This document shows positions 45,782 to 55,357 of a stretch of 64,000 nucleotides of DNA, piece after piece. The translations under genes and the position numbers were made by a program. The stretch is from the NCBI RefSeq assembly GCF_900100155.1, contig NZ_FMTP01000001.1, positions 620,001-684,000 on the forward strand, read 5' to 3'. Source of the stretch: Ancylobacter rudongensis (GTDB lineage Bacteria > Pseudomonadota > Alphaproteobacteria > Rhizobiales > Xanthobacteraceae). Below the pieces are notes generated by a model. That model was not told where the DNA came from. It was given only the letters and a program-made list of their open reading frames with translations, and did no database searches. Each line of letters opens with the position of its first letter. Position 1 is the first letter of the stretch.

Positions 45782-46140
45782 CAGAGGGCGAAGCTGGTGC
45801 CGCAGCCGCAGGAGGCGGTGGCCTGCGGGTTGGCGATACGGAACGAGGCGCCGATCAGGTCGTCGACATAATCGATATGCGAGCCGGACATGTATTCCAG
45901 CGAGACCGGATCGATCACCACGCTCGCCTCGCCCTCGGCGATGACGATGTCGTCCGCCTCGCGGGAGCGGGTGATGTCGAACTTGTACTGGAAGCCGGAG
46001 CAGCCGCCGCCTTCCACGCTGACCCGCAGCATGCTCTCGGGCGGCTCGCCACGGAGAATTTCGGCGATCCGGCGCGCCGCGCTGGCGGTAACACCGACGG
46101 AGGTGGCCGCTACGATGTCGGGCGAAGAAGCTGCGCTCAT
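45781..46140 (-). CDS. A-type iron-sulfur carrier (IscA/ErpA/HesB)
   Basis: A 119-residue carrier with the three conserved ligand cysteines, Cys47 (GGGCSGFQY) and Cys111 and Cys113 (SCGCGTSF). ErpA-like proteins hand iron-sulfur clusters to target enzymes. ATG 46140 was chosen because the fold begins soon after; the frame is open to 46203. It shares a one-base overlap with the downstream nucleosidase gene and is divergent from dgt across 98 bases. Confidence 0.92.
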   Translation of the reverse strand: MSAASSPDIVAATSVGVTASAARRIAEILRGEPPESMLRVSVEGGGCSGFQYKFDITRSREADDIVIAEGEASVVIDPVSLEYMSGSHIDYVDDLIGASFRIANPQATASCGCGTSFAL

Positions 46141-46238
46141 GTTGCACTCTACCCGTTGAATATGACCTATACCGATAGTTAAGTGCTGCCGCCCGCGAGT
46201 CAAAGGGGCTGCGCGCGCGACTGGCAGGAGAATTGCGC

Positions 46239-47411
46239 ATGGCGGTGGCCGAGGCAGCGCCGCGTGCGCCCTGGGCGTCGAGGGCCGAGGACAGCCGCGG
46301 GCGGCTCCATCCCGAGCCTGGCGGGGACGCGCGCAGCGCCTTCCGCCGCGACGCCGACCGCATCATCCATTCCAGCGCCTTCCGCCGGCTGGCCTACAAG
46401 ACGCAGGTCTTTTCCTATCACGAGGGCGACCATTACCGCACGCGGCTCACCCACACGCTGGAAGTGGTGCAGGTGGCGCGCTCGGTTGCCCGCGCGCTGG
46501 GCCTCGACGAGGATCTGAGCGAGGCGCTGGCGCTGGCGCATGATCTCGGCCACCCGCCCTTCGCCCATGCCGGCGAGCGGGTGCTCGACGCCTGCATGGC
46601 GGCCTATGGCGGCTTCGACCACAATGCGCAGTCGCTGCGCGTGGTGACGCGACTGGAAAACCGCTACCCCGATTTCGACGGGTTGAACCTCTCCTGGGAG
46701 ACCCATGAGGGGATCGTCAAGCATAATGGCCCGGTGCAGGGCCCGCTGCCGCACGCCATCGCCGTGCATGCCGAGCGGCAGGATCTGTGGCTGTGGAGCT
46801 GGCCGTCGGCCGAGGCGCAGGTCGCCGCGATCGCCGACGATATCGCCTATGACGTGCACGATCTCGACGACGGGCTGAGGGCCGGCCTGTTCGATCTGAC
46901 CGAACTGACCGGCCTCCCACTCGTCCACACCGTCCTCGCCGACATCCGCGCCCGCTGGCCCGATCTCGACCGGGCGCGGGTGTTCCACGAGCTCGGCCGG
47001 CGGATGATCACGGCGCTGATCGGCGACGTCGTGGCGGAGAGCCGCCGGCGGATCGAGGAGGCGCAGCCGGCGGATGCCGACGCGATCCGCCGGCTCGGCC
47101 ATGCGGTGGTCGGCTTCTCGGCCGAGACGGCAGCGGCCGAGAAGGCGATCAAGGCGTTTCTTTTCCCCCGCATGTATCGCCATCCGCGCGTCATGGAGAC
47201 GATGGAAGCCGCTGGCGACGTGGTGCGCGACCTGTTCGCCCGCTACATGGCCGACACAAAGGCGTTGCCGGAGGAGTGGCGCGCCAGCGTCGAAGGTCGG
47301 AGCGAGGCCGCACGCGCGCGGCGCATCGCCGATTTCCTCGCCGGCCAGACCGACCGCTATGCCTTGGCCGAGCACGCCCGGCTCTTTGACAGGGCACCGG
47401 AACTGCGGTAG
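46239..47411 (+). CDS. dgt: dGTP triphosphohydrolase-like protein
   Basis: A 390-residue HD-domain enzyme that splits dGTP (or other dNTPs) to nucleoside and triphosphate. The metal site is [15 protein letters not shown] followed by [16 protein letters not shown], with the HD pair intact; [19 protein letters not shown] near the N-terminus is typical. This is the shorter type 2 form. ATG 46239 has GGAG 8 bases upstream, better than TTG 46233. argS follows 47 bases later, a conserved pairing in alphaproteobacteria. Confidence 0.93.
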   Translation: MAVAEAAPRAPWASRAEDSRGRLHPEPGGDARSAFRRDADRIIHSSAFRRLAYKTQVFSYHEGDHYRTRLTHTLEVVQVARSVARALGLDEDLSEALALAHDLGHPPFAHAGERVLDACMAAYGGFDHNAQSLRVVTRLENRYPDFDGLNLSWETHEGIVKHNGPVQGPLPHAIAVHAERQDLWLWSWPSAEAQVAAIADDIAYDVHDLDDGLRAGLFDLTELTGLPLVHTVLADIRARWPDLDRARVFHELGRRMITALIGDVVAESRRRIEEAQPADADAIRRLGHAVVGFSAETAAAEKAIKAFLFPRMYRHPRVMETMEAAGDVVRDLFARYMADTKALPEEWRASVEGRSEAARARRIADFLAGQTDRYALAEHARLFDRAPELR

Positions 47412-47458
47412 CGGCAGCGGCCCCTTTCTGGGTCTGGCCGTGCCGGGAGCTGATCCTC

Positions 47459-49225
47459 ATGAACCTCTTCGCCCTCTTCGTCGATCACGTCCGCGACGCC
47501 CTCACCCAGCTCGCGAGCGAAGGGGTGGTGCCCCCGGGCGTTGATACGGCACGGGTGGTGGTGGAGCCGCCGCGCGACGCCAGCCATGGCGACCTCGCCA
47601 CCAATGCGGCGATGGTGCTGGCCAAGGAGGCCGGCCTCAAGCCGCGCGATCTCGCCGAGAAGCTGGCCGCCAAGCTCGCGGCAGTGTCGGGCGTGGCGAA
47701 GGTGGATGTCGCCGGCCCCGGCTTCATCAATCTCACCCTTGACGGCTCATACTGGCCACAGGTGATCGCCGCCGTGCTGCGGCAGGGCCGCGACTTCGGC
47801 CGCTCGGATTCCGGCGGCGGCCAGCCGATCAATGTCGAATATGTCTCCGCCAACCCCACCGGCCCGATGCATGTCGGCCATTGCCGGGGCGCGGTGTTCG
47901 GCGACGCGCTGGCCAATCTGCTGGCATTCGCCGGCTGGAAGGTGACGCGCGAATATTACATCAACGATGCCGGGGCGCAGGTCGACGTGCTCGCCCGCTC
48001 CGCCTTCCTGCGCTATCGCGAGGCGCTGGGCGTGACGATCACCATTCCCGAGGGGCTGTATCCCGGCGACTATCTCATCCCTGTCGGCAAGGCGCTGGTG
48101 ACGAAATATGGCCGCACGCTCCTCGACAAGCCGGAGGCGGAGTGGCTGCCGGCGGTGCGCGATGTCGCCATCGACGCGATGATGGCGATGATCCGTACTG
48201 ATCTGGCGGCCCTGAACATCCATCACGAAGCGTTCTTCTCCGAGCGGACCCTGCACGCCCGCCCCGACGGAGCGCCGAGCACCATCGACCGCCTGCTCGA
48301 CACGCTCCGGGCGCGCGACCTCGTCTATGAGGGGCGCCTCGCCCCGCCCAAGGGGCAGCCGGTGGAGGATTGGGAGGACCGCGAGCAGACCCTGTTCCGC
48401 GCCACCCAGTTCGGCGACGACGTCGACCGGCCGCTGATGAAATCGGACGGCGCCTATACCTATTTCGCCGCCGACATCGCCTATCACAAGGACAAGTTCG
48501 ACCGCGGCTTCAAGCGGATGATCGACATCTGGGGCGCCGACCATGGCGGCTATGTCAAGCGCATGCAGGCGGCGGTGAAGGCCGCCTCGGACGGCGAGGC
48601 GAGCCTGGATGTCGAGCTGTGCCAGCTGGTGCGCCTGCTGCGCAATGGCGAGCCGGTGAAGATGTCCAAGCGCTCCGGCGATTTCGTCACCCTGCGCGAC
48701 GTGGTCGACGAAGTCGGCCGCGACGCGGTGCGGTTCATGATGATCAACCGCAAGAACGACGCCGTGCTCGACTTTGATCTCGCCAAGGTGATCGAGCAGT
48801 CGCGCGAGAATCCGGTGTTCTATGTGCAGTACGCGCATGCAAGGGCCAGCTCGATCCTGCGCAATGCGCGGCAGGCGTTTCCGGACCTGCCAGAGGCAAC
48901 GGTTGAGTTCGCCGGCGCGGCGCTGTCGCGGCTGGACGACGAAGGGGAACTCGGCCTTGCCCGGCTGATCGCCAACTATCCGCGCATGGTCGAGCAGGCG
49001 GCTTCGGCGCGTGAGCCTCATCGGGTGACATTCTATCTGTACGATCTCGCCAGTGCCTTGCACGGACAGTGGAGTCGCGGGAAGGATTCGCCTCATTTAC
49101 GCTTCATTATCGAAGATGATCGAGAATTGACTTATGCGCGGCTGGCTTTGGTGCACGCCGTCGCGCTGATCATCGCTTCAGGACTTTCCATTCTTGGAGT
49201 CGATGCTCCCGAAGAAATGCGGTGA
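47459..49225 (+). CDS. argS: Arginine--tRNA ligase
   Basis: Charges tRNA-Arg. The 588-residue class I enzyme has the N-terminal Add1 domain (about 1-100), the HIGH motif as HVGH (residues 138-141 in [10 protein letters not shown]), KMSKR at 401-405 and a C-terminal DALR anticodon-binding domain. GGGAG precedes ATG 47459. The last 150 bases are slightly richer in A and T than the rest of the gene but remain in frame and conserved in character. The SPOR gene follows after 90 bases. Confidence 0.97.
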   Translation: MNLFALFVDHVRDALTQLASEGVVPPGVDTARVVVEPPRDASHGDLATNAAMVLAKEAGLKPRDLAEKLAAKLAAVSGVAKVDVAGPGFINLTLDGSYWPQVIAAVLRQGRDFGRSDSGGGQPINVEYVSANPTGPMHVGHCRGAVFGDALANLLAFAGWKVTREYYINDAGAQVDVLARSAFLRYREALGVTITIPEGLYPGDYLIPVGKALVTKYGRTLLDKPEAEWLPAVRDVAIDAMMAMIRTDLAALNIHHEAFFSERTLHARPDGAPSTIDRLLDTLRARDLVYEGRLAPPKGQPVEDWEDREQTLFRATQFGDDVDRPLMKSDGAYTYFAADIAYHKDKFDRGFKRMIDIWGADHGGYVKRMQAAVKAASDGEASLDVELCQLVRLLRNGEPVKMSKRSGDFVTLRDVVDEVGRDAVRFMMINRKNDAVLDFDLAKVIEQSRENPVFYVQYAHARASSILRNARQAFPDLPEATVEFAGAALSRLDDEGELGLARLIANYPRMVEQAASAREPHRVTFYLYDLASALHGQWSRGKDSPHLRFIIEDDRELTYARLALVHAVALIIASGLSILGVDAPEEMR

Positions 49226-49315
49226 GCGCGTCGCGACGGTTCTTTCGACCTGCCGCTCCCGTGATGCCGCCCGGTGGGCGGTCCTCGTTTTGATCGTGGC
49301 GAACAGGTTCTGAAG

Positions 49316-51307
49316 ATGGGCAATGAAAACATGCGTGATCGGCCGGAAAACACCGCCGAAGACCCGCTTGCCGAACTTGCGCGCCTGATGGCCCAGGAAG
49401 ACGATTTCGCCGAGCTGCTTCGGCAGTCGCCACCTGCCCGCCAGCCCGCTACCCCGCCCATGGCGCCGCCGCCGACGCGCCCGCCGCTGACAGCCCGCCG
49501 TCCGGCGGAGGAGGGGCGCCCGGCGCCCGGCTCCTTCGCTGCGCTGGCGGCGGAAGTTTATGGCGAAGGCGTGCCCCGCACGGCGCCGATGTCGCGCACC
49601 GGTGCGGAGGACGCGGCCCGCGACACGCATCGCGAACCAGCCCGCGGCGAGCGCCCCGATCCCCGCGCCCCCTATGTTCCGCCGCGCCCGCAGGCCACCG
49701 ATGCGGCACGCCGCATGCCGACGCCCCGCTCGGACGCCCCGCAGGGTGCCGCCCCGTCGCGCCCGCTGCCGCCCCGCACCGAGCCTCTTCGCACAGACGC
49801 CCCGCGCGCTGATTCCGTTCGTGCCGACGCGCCGCGCGCACCGGCGCCGCGGCCGCCGATGGCGCCGGCCGAACTGGCCCGCCAGGAAGCGCTGCGGCAG
49901 GAGGCAATGCGGCAGGAGGCTGTCCGGCTGGATTCCGCCCGGCAGGATCTGGCTCGTCAGGACCTCGCCCGCCAGGAAGCGGCGCGTCAGGAAGCGGCAC
50001 GCCACGAGGCGATGCGCCGCGAAACGCTACGCCAGGACGCGGTACGTCAGGAGGCCGCCCGCCGTGAGGCGGCGGCCCGCGAGGCCGCGCGCGCCCCCGC
50101 CGCGCCAGTTGCCGCGCCGCCGGCCGTCGGCGACGAGGCGTCCGCCGATTCCCGCATCCCTGCCTGGATGACCCGGGCGACGGCCGCCGCGCGCGCCGTT
50201 GATGCCGATGTGCCGCCGGCTCCCGCCATGGCGCCGACAGCTGCTCCCGCCCCGAGCAGCCGGCCGGCGAGCGCGCCGGCCCCGCAGCCGGTCGATCTGG
50301 ACGAGGACGCCTATGATTACGGTCGCTCGGCCGGCGACTACCCGCCGGACGAAGAGGGCTATGAGGATTACGCTGCCGAGGAAGAGGCGCCGAGGGGGTC
50401 CAACCGCAAACGCCTGCTGATGATCGGCGGGGCGGTGCTGGTGTTCATCGGCGCGGCGGCGCTCGGCTATGTCTTCGTCTCCGGCCCGTCGGGCTCCGGC
50501 GTGTCGGGCGCTCCGCCCGTCATTCGCGCCGATCAGGGGCCGAACAAGGTGGTTCCCAACCAGCCGGCAGCGGCGGAGCAGACCGCCGATGGCCAGAAGC
50601 TGATCTATGACCGCGTCGGCGGCGCCACCACCGGCAACGAGCAGGTTGTGTCGAGCGAGGAGCAGCCGGTCGACGTGTCGCAGGCGGCGCAGCCGCAGCC
50701 GCGCGTGATCCAGACGACGCCTTCGGGCGGCAGCGCCTCCTCGCAGGCCGGCGCCGCCGAGCCCAAGCGTGTGCGCACGCTCACCGTCCGCGCCGATGGG
50801 ACCGTGGTGGAAATGCCGGCGCCGGCCGCGCCCTTGCCGCCCGGCGCGTCGGCGGGCAATCCTGTTGCGCTGAACCTCGGCACGGGCGGTGCGGTGCCGA
50901 CCGCACCGACGCCGCTCTCGGCGACGCCCTCCATCGTCGAGAACATGCCCGCCGACCCGGCGCCGGCTCCTGTCGCGGCGGCCACGCCTGCGCCTGCCAC
51001 CCCTCCCGTCGCGCCGGCGCCTGCTGCGTCCTCGGCCAGCACGGCGTCCGTGCCGGCGGGCGCCTATGTCGTGCAGATCGCCTCGGTCCGCTCCGAGGCG
51101 GAAGCGCAGGCGACGTGGCGCAGCGCCCAGGCCCGTTACGCGGACCTGCTGCGCAACCAGCCCTTCAGCGTGAAGCGGGCCGATCTCGGCGATCGCGGCA
51201 TCTATTACCGCGCCCAGGTAGGCTCGTTCAGCTCGCGCGATGGCGCGGTCAGCCTGTGCGAGGCCCTGCGCGCCCAAGGCACGACCTGCATGGTCGCGCG
51301 GAACTGA
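49316..51307 (+). CDS. SPOR-domain membrane protein (FtsN-like)
   Basis: A 663-residue protein: a long disordered cytoplasmic part, a run of fifteen pentapeptides of RQEA type (residues 187-261), an acidic stretch near 330-355, one membrane helix (LLMIGGAVLVFIGAAALGYV, about 366-385), a Pro/Ala-rich periplasmic linker, and a C-terminal SPOR domain (about 582-663) beginning AYVVQIASVRSEAEAQ. SPOR domains bind denuded peptidoglycan at the division site. ATG 49316 is used. It lies between argS and nagZ, as in related genomes, and probably works in septal wall synthesis. Confidence 0.88.
   Translation: MGNENMRDRPENTAEDPLAELARLMAQEDDFAELLRQSPPARQPATPPMAPPPTRPPLTARRPAEEGRPAPGSFAALAAEVYGEGVPRTAPMSRTGAEDAARDTHREPARGERPDPRAPYVPPRPQATDAARRMPTPRSDAPQGAAPSRPLPPRTEPLRTDAPRADSVRADAPRAPAPRPPMAPAELARQEALRQEAMRQEAVRLDSARQDLARQDLARQEAARQEAARHEAMRRETLRQDAVRQEAARREAAAREAARAPAAPVAAPPAVGDEASADSRIPAWMTRATAAARAVDADVPPAPAMAPTAAPAPSSRPASAPAPQPVDLDEDAYDYGRSAGDYPPDEEGYEDYAAEEEAPRGSNRKRLLMIGGAVLVFIGAAALGYVFVSGPSGSGVSGAPPVIRADQGPNKVVPNQPAAAEQTADGQKLIYDRVGGATTGNEQVVSSEEQPVDVSQAAQPQPRVIQTTPSGGSASSQAGAAEPKRVRTLTVRADGTVVEMPAPAAPLPPGASAGNPVALNLGTGGAVPTAPTPLSATPSIVENMPADPAPAPVAAATPAPATPPVAPAPAASSASTASVPAGAYVVQIASVRSEAEAQATWRSAQARYADLLRNQPFSVKRADLGDRGIYYRAQVGSFSSRDGAVSLCEALRAQGTTCMVARN
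49874..50098 (+). repeat. Fifteen tandem pentapeptide units in the SPOR gene
   Basis: Seventy-five codons read as units such as LARQE, ALRQE, AMRQE, AARQE, AVRQE and AARRE. The 15-bp DNA units vary at third positions and somewhat at the second residue. The units are Arg/Gln/Glu-rich and strongly helix-forming, placed in the cytoplasmic part of the protein. Confidence 0.85.
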
Positions 51308-51321
51308 TACGCCGGACCGTC

Positions 51322-52350
51322 ATGAACGCCTTCACCGCGCCGCGCGCCTTCATCACCGGCTGCGCTGCCACCTCGCTCACCCCCGACGAGACCGCCTTCC
51401 TGAAAGAGGCGGCCCCGTGGGGGCTGATCCTGTTCCGCCGCAACATCGAAAGCCCGGCGCAGGTGGCCGCGCTGGTCGCTGCCTTTCGGCAGGCGGTCGG
51501 CCGCGCCGATGCGCCGGTTCTGGTCGACCAGGAGGGCGGACGGGTGCAGCGGCTCGGCCCCCCACACTGGCCCGTCTATCCCCCCGCGGAGGTGTTCGCC
51601 CGCCGGGCTGAGGCCGGCGACTTGGACGGCGCGGCACAGGCCGCCCGGCTCGGCGCCCGGTTGATGGCGGCCGATCTCGCCGCGCTTGGCATCACGGTGG
51701 ACTGCGTGCCCTGCGCCGACCTGCGCCTGCCGGAAGGCCACGGCATCATCGGCGACCGCGCCTATGGGGCGACGCCTTCGCAGGTCGCCCATCTTGCCCG
51801 CGCGGCGGCCGAAGGGCTGATGAGCGGCGGCGTGCTGCCGGTGCTCAAGCACATTCCCGGCCATGGCCGCGCCCGTGCCGACAGCCATGAAAGCCTGCCG
51901 ATCGTGGAGACGTCGCGGGCCGAGCTCGAGGCCACCGATTTCGCCCCGTTCCGCCTTCTGGCCGACCTGCCGCTCGGCATGACCGCGCATGTCGTCTACG
52001 CCGCCATCGACCCCGACCGGCCGGCGACGACCTCGCTGAAGGTGATCGAGGAGATCATTCGCGGCCATATCGGCTTCGACGGCGCGCTAATGAGCGACGA
52101 TCTGTCGATGGGCGCGCTCGCGGGTTCGCTCGCCCACCGCACCGAGGCGTCCTTCGCCGCCGGCTGCGACCTGGCGCTTCACTGCAATGGGCGGCTGGAC
52201 GAGATGACGGAGGTCGCTTCCCGCAGCCCGGTACTGGCGGGCGAGGCGGCACGGCGCTGCGCGGCGGCGCTGGCACGGATCAAGCCACCGGAAGAAATTG
52301 CCCTTGGCGAGGCGCGGGCGCGTTTTTCGGCTATGATCGCGGCGTCCTGA
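51322..52350 (+). CDS. nagZ: Beta-N-acetylhexosaminidase
   Basis: A 342-residue glycoside hydrolase family 3 enzyme of peptidoglycan recycling, which removes GlcNAc from muropeptides in the cytoplasm. DQEGGRVQRLGPPHWP (near residue 71), the flexible catalytic loop KHIPGHGRARADSH (near 178) with the His/Asp acid-base pair, and the nucleophile aspartate in LMSDDLSMGAL are present. ATG 51322 lies 14 bases after the SPOR gene stop. scpA and scpB follow. Confidence 0.93.
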   Translation: MNAFTAPRAFITGCAATSLTPDETAFLKEAAPWGLILFRRNIESPAQVAALVAAFRQAVGRADAPVLVDQEGGRVQRLGPPHWPVYPPAEVFARRAEAGDLDGAAQAARLGARLMAADLAALGITVDCVPCADLRLPEGHGIIGDRAYGATPSQVAHLARAAAEGLMSGGVLPVLKHIPGHGRARADSHESLPIVETSRAELEATDFAPFRLLADLPLGMTAHVVYAAIDPDRPATTSLKVIEEIIRGHIGFDGALMSDDLSMGALAGSLAHRTEASFAAGCDLALHCNGRLDEMTEVASRSPVLAGEAARRCAAALARIKPPEEIALGEARARFSAMIAAS

Positions 52351-52369
52351 ACGTCGATCCCGGTCCCGC

Positions 52370-53176
52370 ATGGTTCAAAGCCAGTTCACCTTCGATGCCG
52401 ATGCCGCACGCCGGGCGGACGAACCTGCCTTGGTGGTGGATGTCGACGGCTTCGAGGGGCCGCTCGACCTGTTGCTGGCGCTGGCGCGCACGCAGAAGGT
52501 GGACCTGCACCGCATTTCCATCCTCCAGCTCGCCGAGCAATATCTGCTGTTCGTCGAGGAAGCGCGGCGCATCCGGCTGGAGCTGGCGGCCGATTATCTG
52601 GTGATGGCGGCGTGGCTGGCCTATCTGAAATCACGCCTGCTGCTGCCCGACCCGCCGAAGGAAGAGGGGCCGAGCGCCTCCGATCTCGCCGCCGATCTCG
52701 CCGAGCGCCTGCGCCGGCTGGAGCAGATCCGCGCCGCCGCCGCCCATCTCGCCACCCGCGACCGTATTGGCCACGAAGTGTTCCTGCGCGGCGCGCCGGA
52801 GCCGCTGCAGGCGGCAGGGCCGATCGTCTATGAGGCGACGCTGTACGACCTGCTCGCCGCCTATGGCGCGCAGCGCCAGAAGATGGCGCTTTCGCAGTTG
52901 CGCTTTCCCCCGCGCAACGTGATCTCGCTCGCCGAAGCGCGCGAGCGGCTGGAGCGCTTGATGGGCCGGCTGGCGCTGCACGGCGAATGGGCCCGGCTCG
53001 ACGGCTTCCTGCTCAACTGGATCGCCGACCCGAAGATGCGGGCGACGGCGCTGGCCTCGGGCTTCTCGGCGACGCTGGAAATGGTGCGCGAGGGGCTGAT
53101 CGACGTGCAGCAGGAAGAGAGCTTCGCGCCGATCTGGATCCGCAGCCGGCGTGACGTGCCGGGGGAGGGCGCATGA
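52370..53176 (+). CDS. scpA: Segregation and condensation protein A
   Basis: The kleisin subunit of the SMC-ScpAB condensin, which compacts and separates chromosomes. The 268-residue protein has the N-terminal helical block FEGPLDLLLALARTQKVDL (about residues 24-42) that binds the SMC neck, a middle linker, and a C-terminal winged-helix region that contacts the SMC head. It overlaps scpB by four bases (ATGA). The gene is 20 bases after nagZ. Confidence 0.94.
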   Translation: MVQSQFTFDADAARRADEPALVVDVDGFEGPLDLLLALARTQKVDLHRISILQLAEQYLLFVEEARRIRLELAADYLVMAAWLAYLKSRLLLPDPPKEEGPSASDLAADLAERLRRLEQIRAAAAHLATRDRIGHEVFLRGAPEPLQAAGPIVYEATLYDLLAAYGAQRQKMALSQLRFPPRNVISLAEARERLERLMGRLALHGEWARLDGFLLNWIADPKMRATALASGFSATLEMVREGLIDVQQEESFAPIWIRSRRDVPGEGA

Positions 53177-53892
53177 GCGCCGATGCCGCTCGCGTCGCGG
53201 GCCCCGGCCCGGAGATGGAAGAGGCCGCGCCTTCGCCCGGGCGCCACCCGGACTTGCGCCTGCTGGAGGCGATGCTGTTTGCCGCCGGCGAGCCGCTGGA
53301 CGAGGCGACCATTGCCGCCCGGCTGCCGGAAGGCGCGGATGTGCGCGCGCTGCTCGCGGCGCTGTCGGCCGACTACGCTGATCGTGGGTTCAACCTGGTG
53401 CGGGCGGCCGGCAAATGGATGCTGCGCACCGCGCCCGATCTCGGATTCCTGCTCGCCCGCGACAAGCCCGAGCCTCGCCGGCTCTCGCGCGCCGCGCTGG
53501 AGACGCTCGCCATCATCGCCTATCACCAGCCGGTCACGCGCGCCGAGATTGAGGAAATCCGCGGCGTGTCGACCAATAAGGGCACGCTCGACGTGCTGCT
53601 GGCCGCCGGCTGGGTGCGGCTGCGCGGGCGCCGGCGCAGCCCCGGGCGGCCGGTCACCTACGGCACCACCGAAACCTTCCTTGTCCATTATGGGCTGGAG
53701 GCGATCCAGGACCTGCCGGGCCTCGACGAATTGCGCGGCACCGGGTTGATCGATTCGCGGGTCGCCGCCGGCCTGACCGTTCCGCTGCCGAGCGACGACC
53801 CGGACCTGAAGGACGACGAAGACCCGCTGGAGCCGGAATTCGAGCTGTCCTTCGCGTCCGAGCCGGACGGTGACGACGATCAGGACGGCTGA
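53173..53892 (+). CDS. scpB: Segregation and condensation protein B
   Basis: Partner of ScpA; a dimer of two winged-helix domains. The 239-residue protein has LRLLEAMLFAAGEPLDEATI at about residues 27-46, LETLAIIAYHQPVTRAEIEE in the middle, and GRPVTYGTTETFLVHYGL in the second domain. An acidic tail (residues 200-239) is rich in Asp and Glu. It starts inside the last codons of scpA. Confidence 0.94.
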   Translation: MSADAARVAGPGPEMEEAAPSPGRHPDLRLLEAMLFAAGEPLDEATIAARLPEGADVRALLAALSADYADRGFNLVRAAGKWMLRTAPDLGFLLARDKPEPRRLSRAALETLAIIAYHQPVTRAEIEEIRGVSTNKGTLDVLLAAGWVRLRGRRRSPGRPVTYGTTETFLVHYGLEAIQDLPGLDELRGTGLIDSRVAAGLTVPLPSDDPDLKDDEDPLEPEFELSFASEPDGDDDQDG

Positions 53893-53925
53893 GAACCTCG
53901 CATGCTGACACAGACAGGAACCGAC

Positions 53926-55005
53926 ATGGCGTCCCAGCCCTCCCGCACGCCGGTCTCGCTCGCCAGCCGGCTGGTGATCGAGGATGTGCGCCACGGCTAT
54001 GGCGAGGTGGAAGCGGTGCGGGGCGTCAGCCTCACCGTCGAGCCGGGCGAGATCATCTGCCTGCTCGGCCAGTCGGGTTGCGGCAAGACCACGCTGCTGC
54101 GGCTGATCGCCGGAATCGAGCGGCCGACGAGTGGGCGAATCCTGCTCGACACGCAGGTGGTGGCCGGCCCCGGCGCCTTCGTGCCGCCGGAAAAACGCGC
54201 CATCGGGCTGGTGTTCCAGGACTATGCGCTGTTCCCACACCTCACCAATGTCGAGAATGTCGCCTTCGGCCTGCGCCGTCTGGGACCGGCGGGGGCGCAT
54301 GACGAGGCGATGCGGGCGCTTGAGCGGGTGCGTCTGGAGGCGTATGCGGAAAACTATCCACATGCTTTGTCGGGCGGTGAGCAGCAGCGTGTCGCGCTCG
54401 CCCGCGCGCTCGTGCCGCGCCCCGGCATTCTCCTTATGGACGAGCCGTTCTCCGGGCTCGACAGTCGACTGCGGGGCAGTGTGCGCAGCGAGACGCTGAA
54501 GGTGCTGCGCGATGCCCGCGCCACCTGCATCATCGTCACCCACGACCCGGAAGAAGCGCTGCGACTGGGCGACCGGATCGCGCTGATGCGCAAGGGAAAG
54601 CTCGTCCAGGTCGGGGCGCCGGAAGAACTCTACCGCCATCCCGCCGACATTGAAGTGGCGCGTTTCTTCTGCGAAATCAATGAGGTGGAAGGGGTGGTGA
54701 GCGGCGGCCGGGTGGACACGGCGCTCGGTCGCTTCAAGGCGCCCGGCCTTGCCGAGGGCACCCGGGCGATCGCCGCCATCCGCCCGCAGGGGATCGAGCT
54801 AAAGGCCCCCGGCTCGGGCGTGCCGGGACGAATCATCAACCACCGCTTCCTCGGCGAACTCGACCTCTATGAGGTCGCGGTGGAGGGGCTGGACCGGCCA
54901 TTGGTCGCACGTCGCCGCACCACGGCCGGCCTATTGCGTGGGCATGACGTCGGAGTGAACATCGAGCCGGCGGAGGTTCTTGTCTTCGCCACGGGCCGGC
55001 CCTAG
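53926..55005 (+). CDS. Orphan ABC transporter ATPase (FbpC/PotA type)
   Basis: A 359-residue ATPase with Walker [13 protein letters not shown], the signature [17 protein letters not shown], Walker [12 protein letters not shown], and a C-terminal TOBE-like domain (about 245-359) as in FbpC, the ATPase of ferric-iron importers. No permease or binding-protein gene is next to it; scpB lies upstream and tatA downstream, a place where related genomes usually have no transporter gene. ATG 53926 has AGGA 6-7 bases upstream; ATG 53902 is also possible. Its partner must be encoded elsewhere. Confidence 0.85.
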   Translation: MASQPSRTPVSLASRLVIEDVRHGYGEVEAVRGVSLTVEPGEIICLLGQSGCGKTTLLRLIAGIERPTSGRILLDTQVVAGPGAFVPPEKRAIGLVFQDYALFPHLTNVENVAFGLRRLGPAGAHDEAMRALERVRLEAYAENYPHALSGGEQQRVALARALVPRPGILLMDEPFSGLDSRLRGSVRSETLKVLRDARATCIIVTHDPEEALRLGDRIALMRKGKLVQVGAPEELYRHPADIEVARFFCEINEVEGVVSGGRVDTALGRFKAPGLAEGTRAIAAIRPQGIELKAPGSGVPGRIINHRFLGELDLYEVAVEGLDRPLVARRRTTAGLLRGHDVGVNIEPAEVLVFATGRP

Positions 55006-55072
55006 TGTCCGGTTTCAATTGCGATGCGCGGCCGCGAGGGGCCGGCGGCGCTTCGGACAAGGGAGTTTTGTG

Positions 55073-55297
55073 ATGGGTTCGTTGAGCATCTGGCACTGGA
55101 TCATCGTGCTGGTGGTCGTGCTCCTCCTCTTCGGTCGCGGCAAGCTGTCCGAGCTGATGGGCGATGCCGCCAAGGGCATCAAGGCGTTCAAGAAGGGCAT
55201 GGCCGACGACGAGGATACGGCGGCGAAGCCGGGCGAGCCGGCGCGTTCGCTCGATCACCAGCCGAAGGTGGAAGCCGAGCAGACCAAGGTCAGCTGA
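55073..55297 (+). CDS. tatA: Twin-arginine translocase subunit A
   Basis: A 74-residue protein with one membrane helix ([15 protein letters not shown], residues 7-21), the conserved Phe-Gly turn, and the amphipathic helix [20 protein letters not shown]. TatA rings form the pore for folded proteins. ATG 55073 was picked because the helix starts right after. First gene of the tatABC operon, 60 bases before tatB. Confidence 0.95.
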   Translation: MGSLSIWHWIIVLVVVLLLFGRGKLSELMGDAAKGIKAFKKGMADDEDTAAKPGEPARSLDHQPKVEAEQTKVS

Positions 55298-55357
55298 TTT
55301 CCGGCCTCACGGCTTTTCGATCGGGGAGGGTCGCGCCTCAGCGACCCCGCGTAATGT

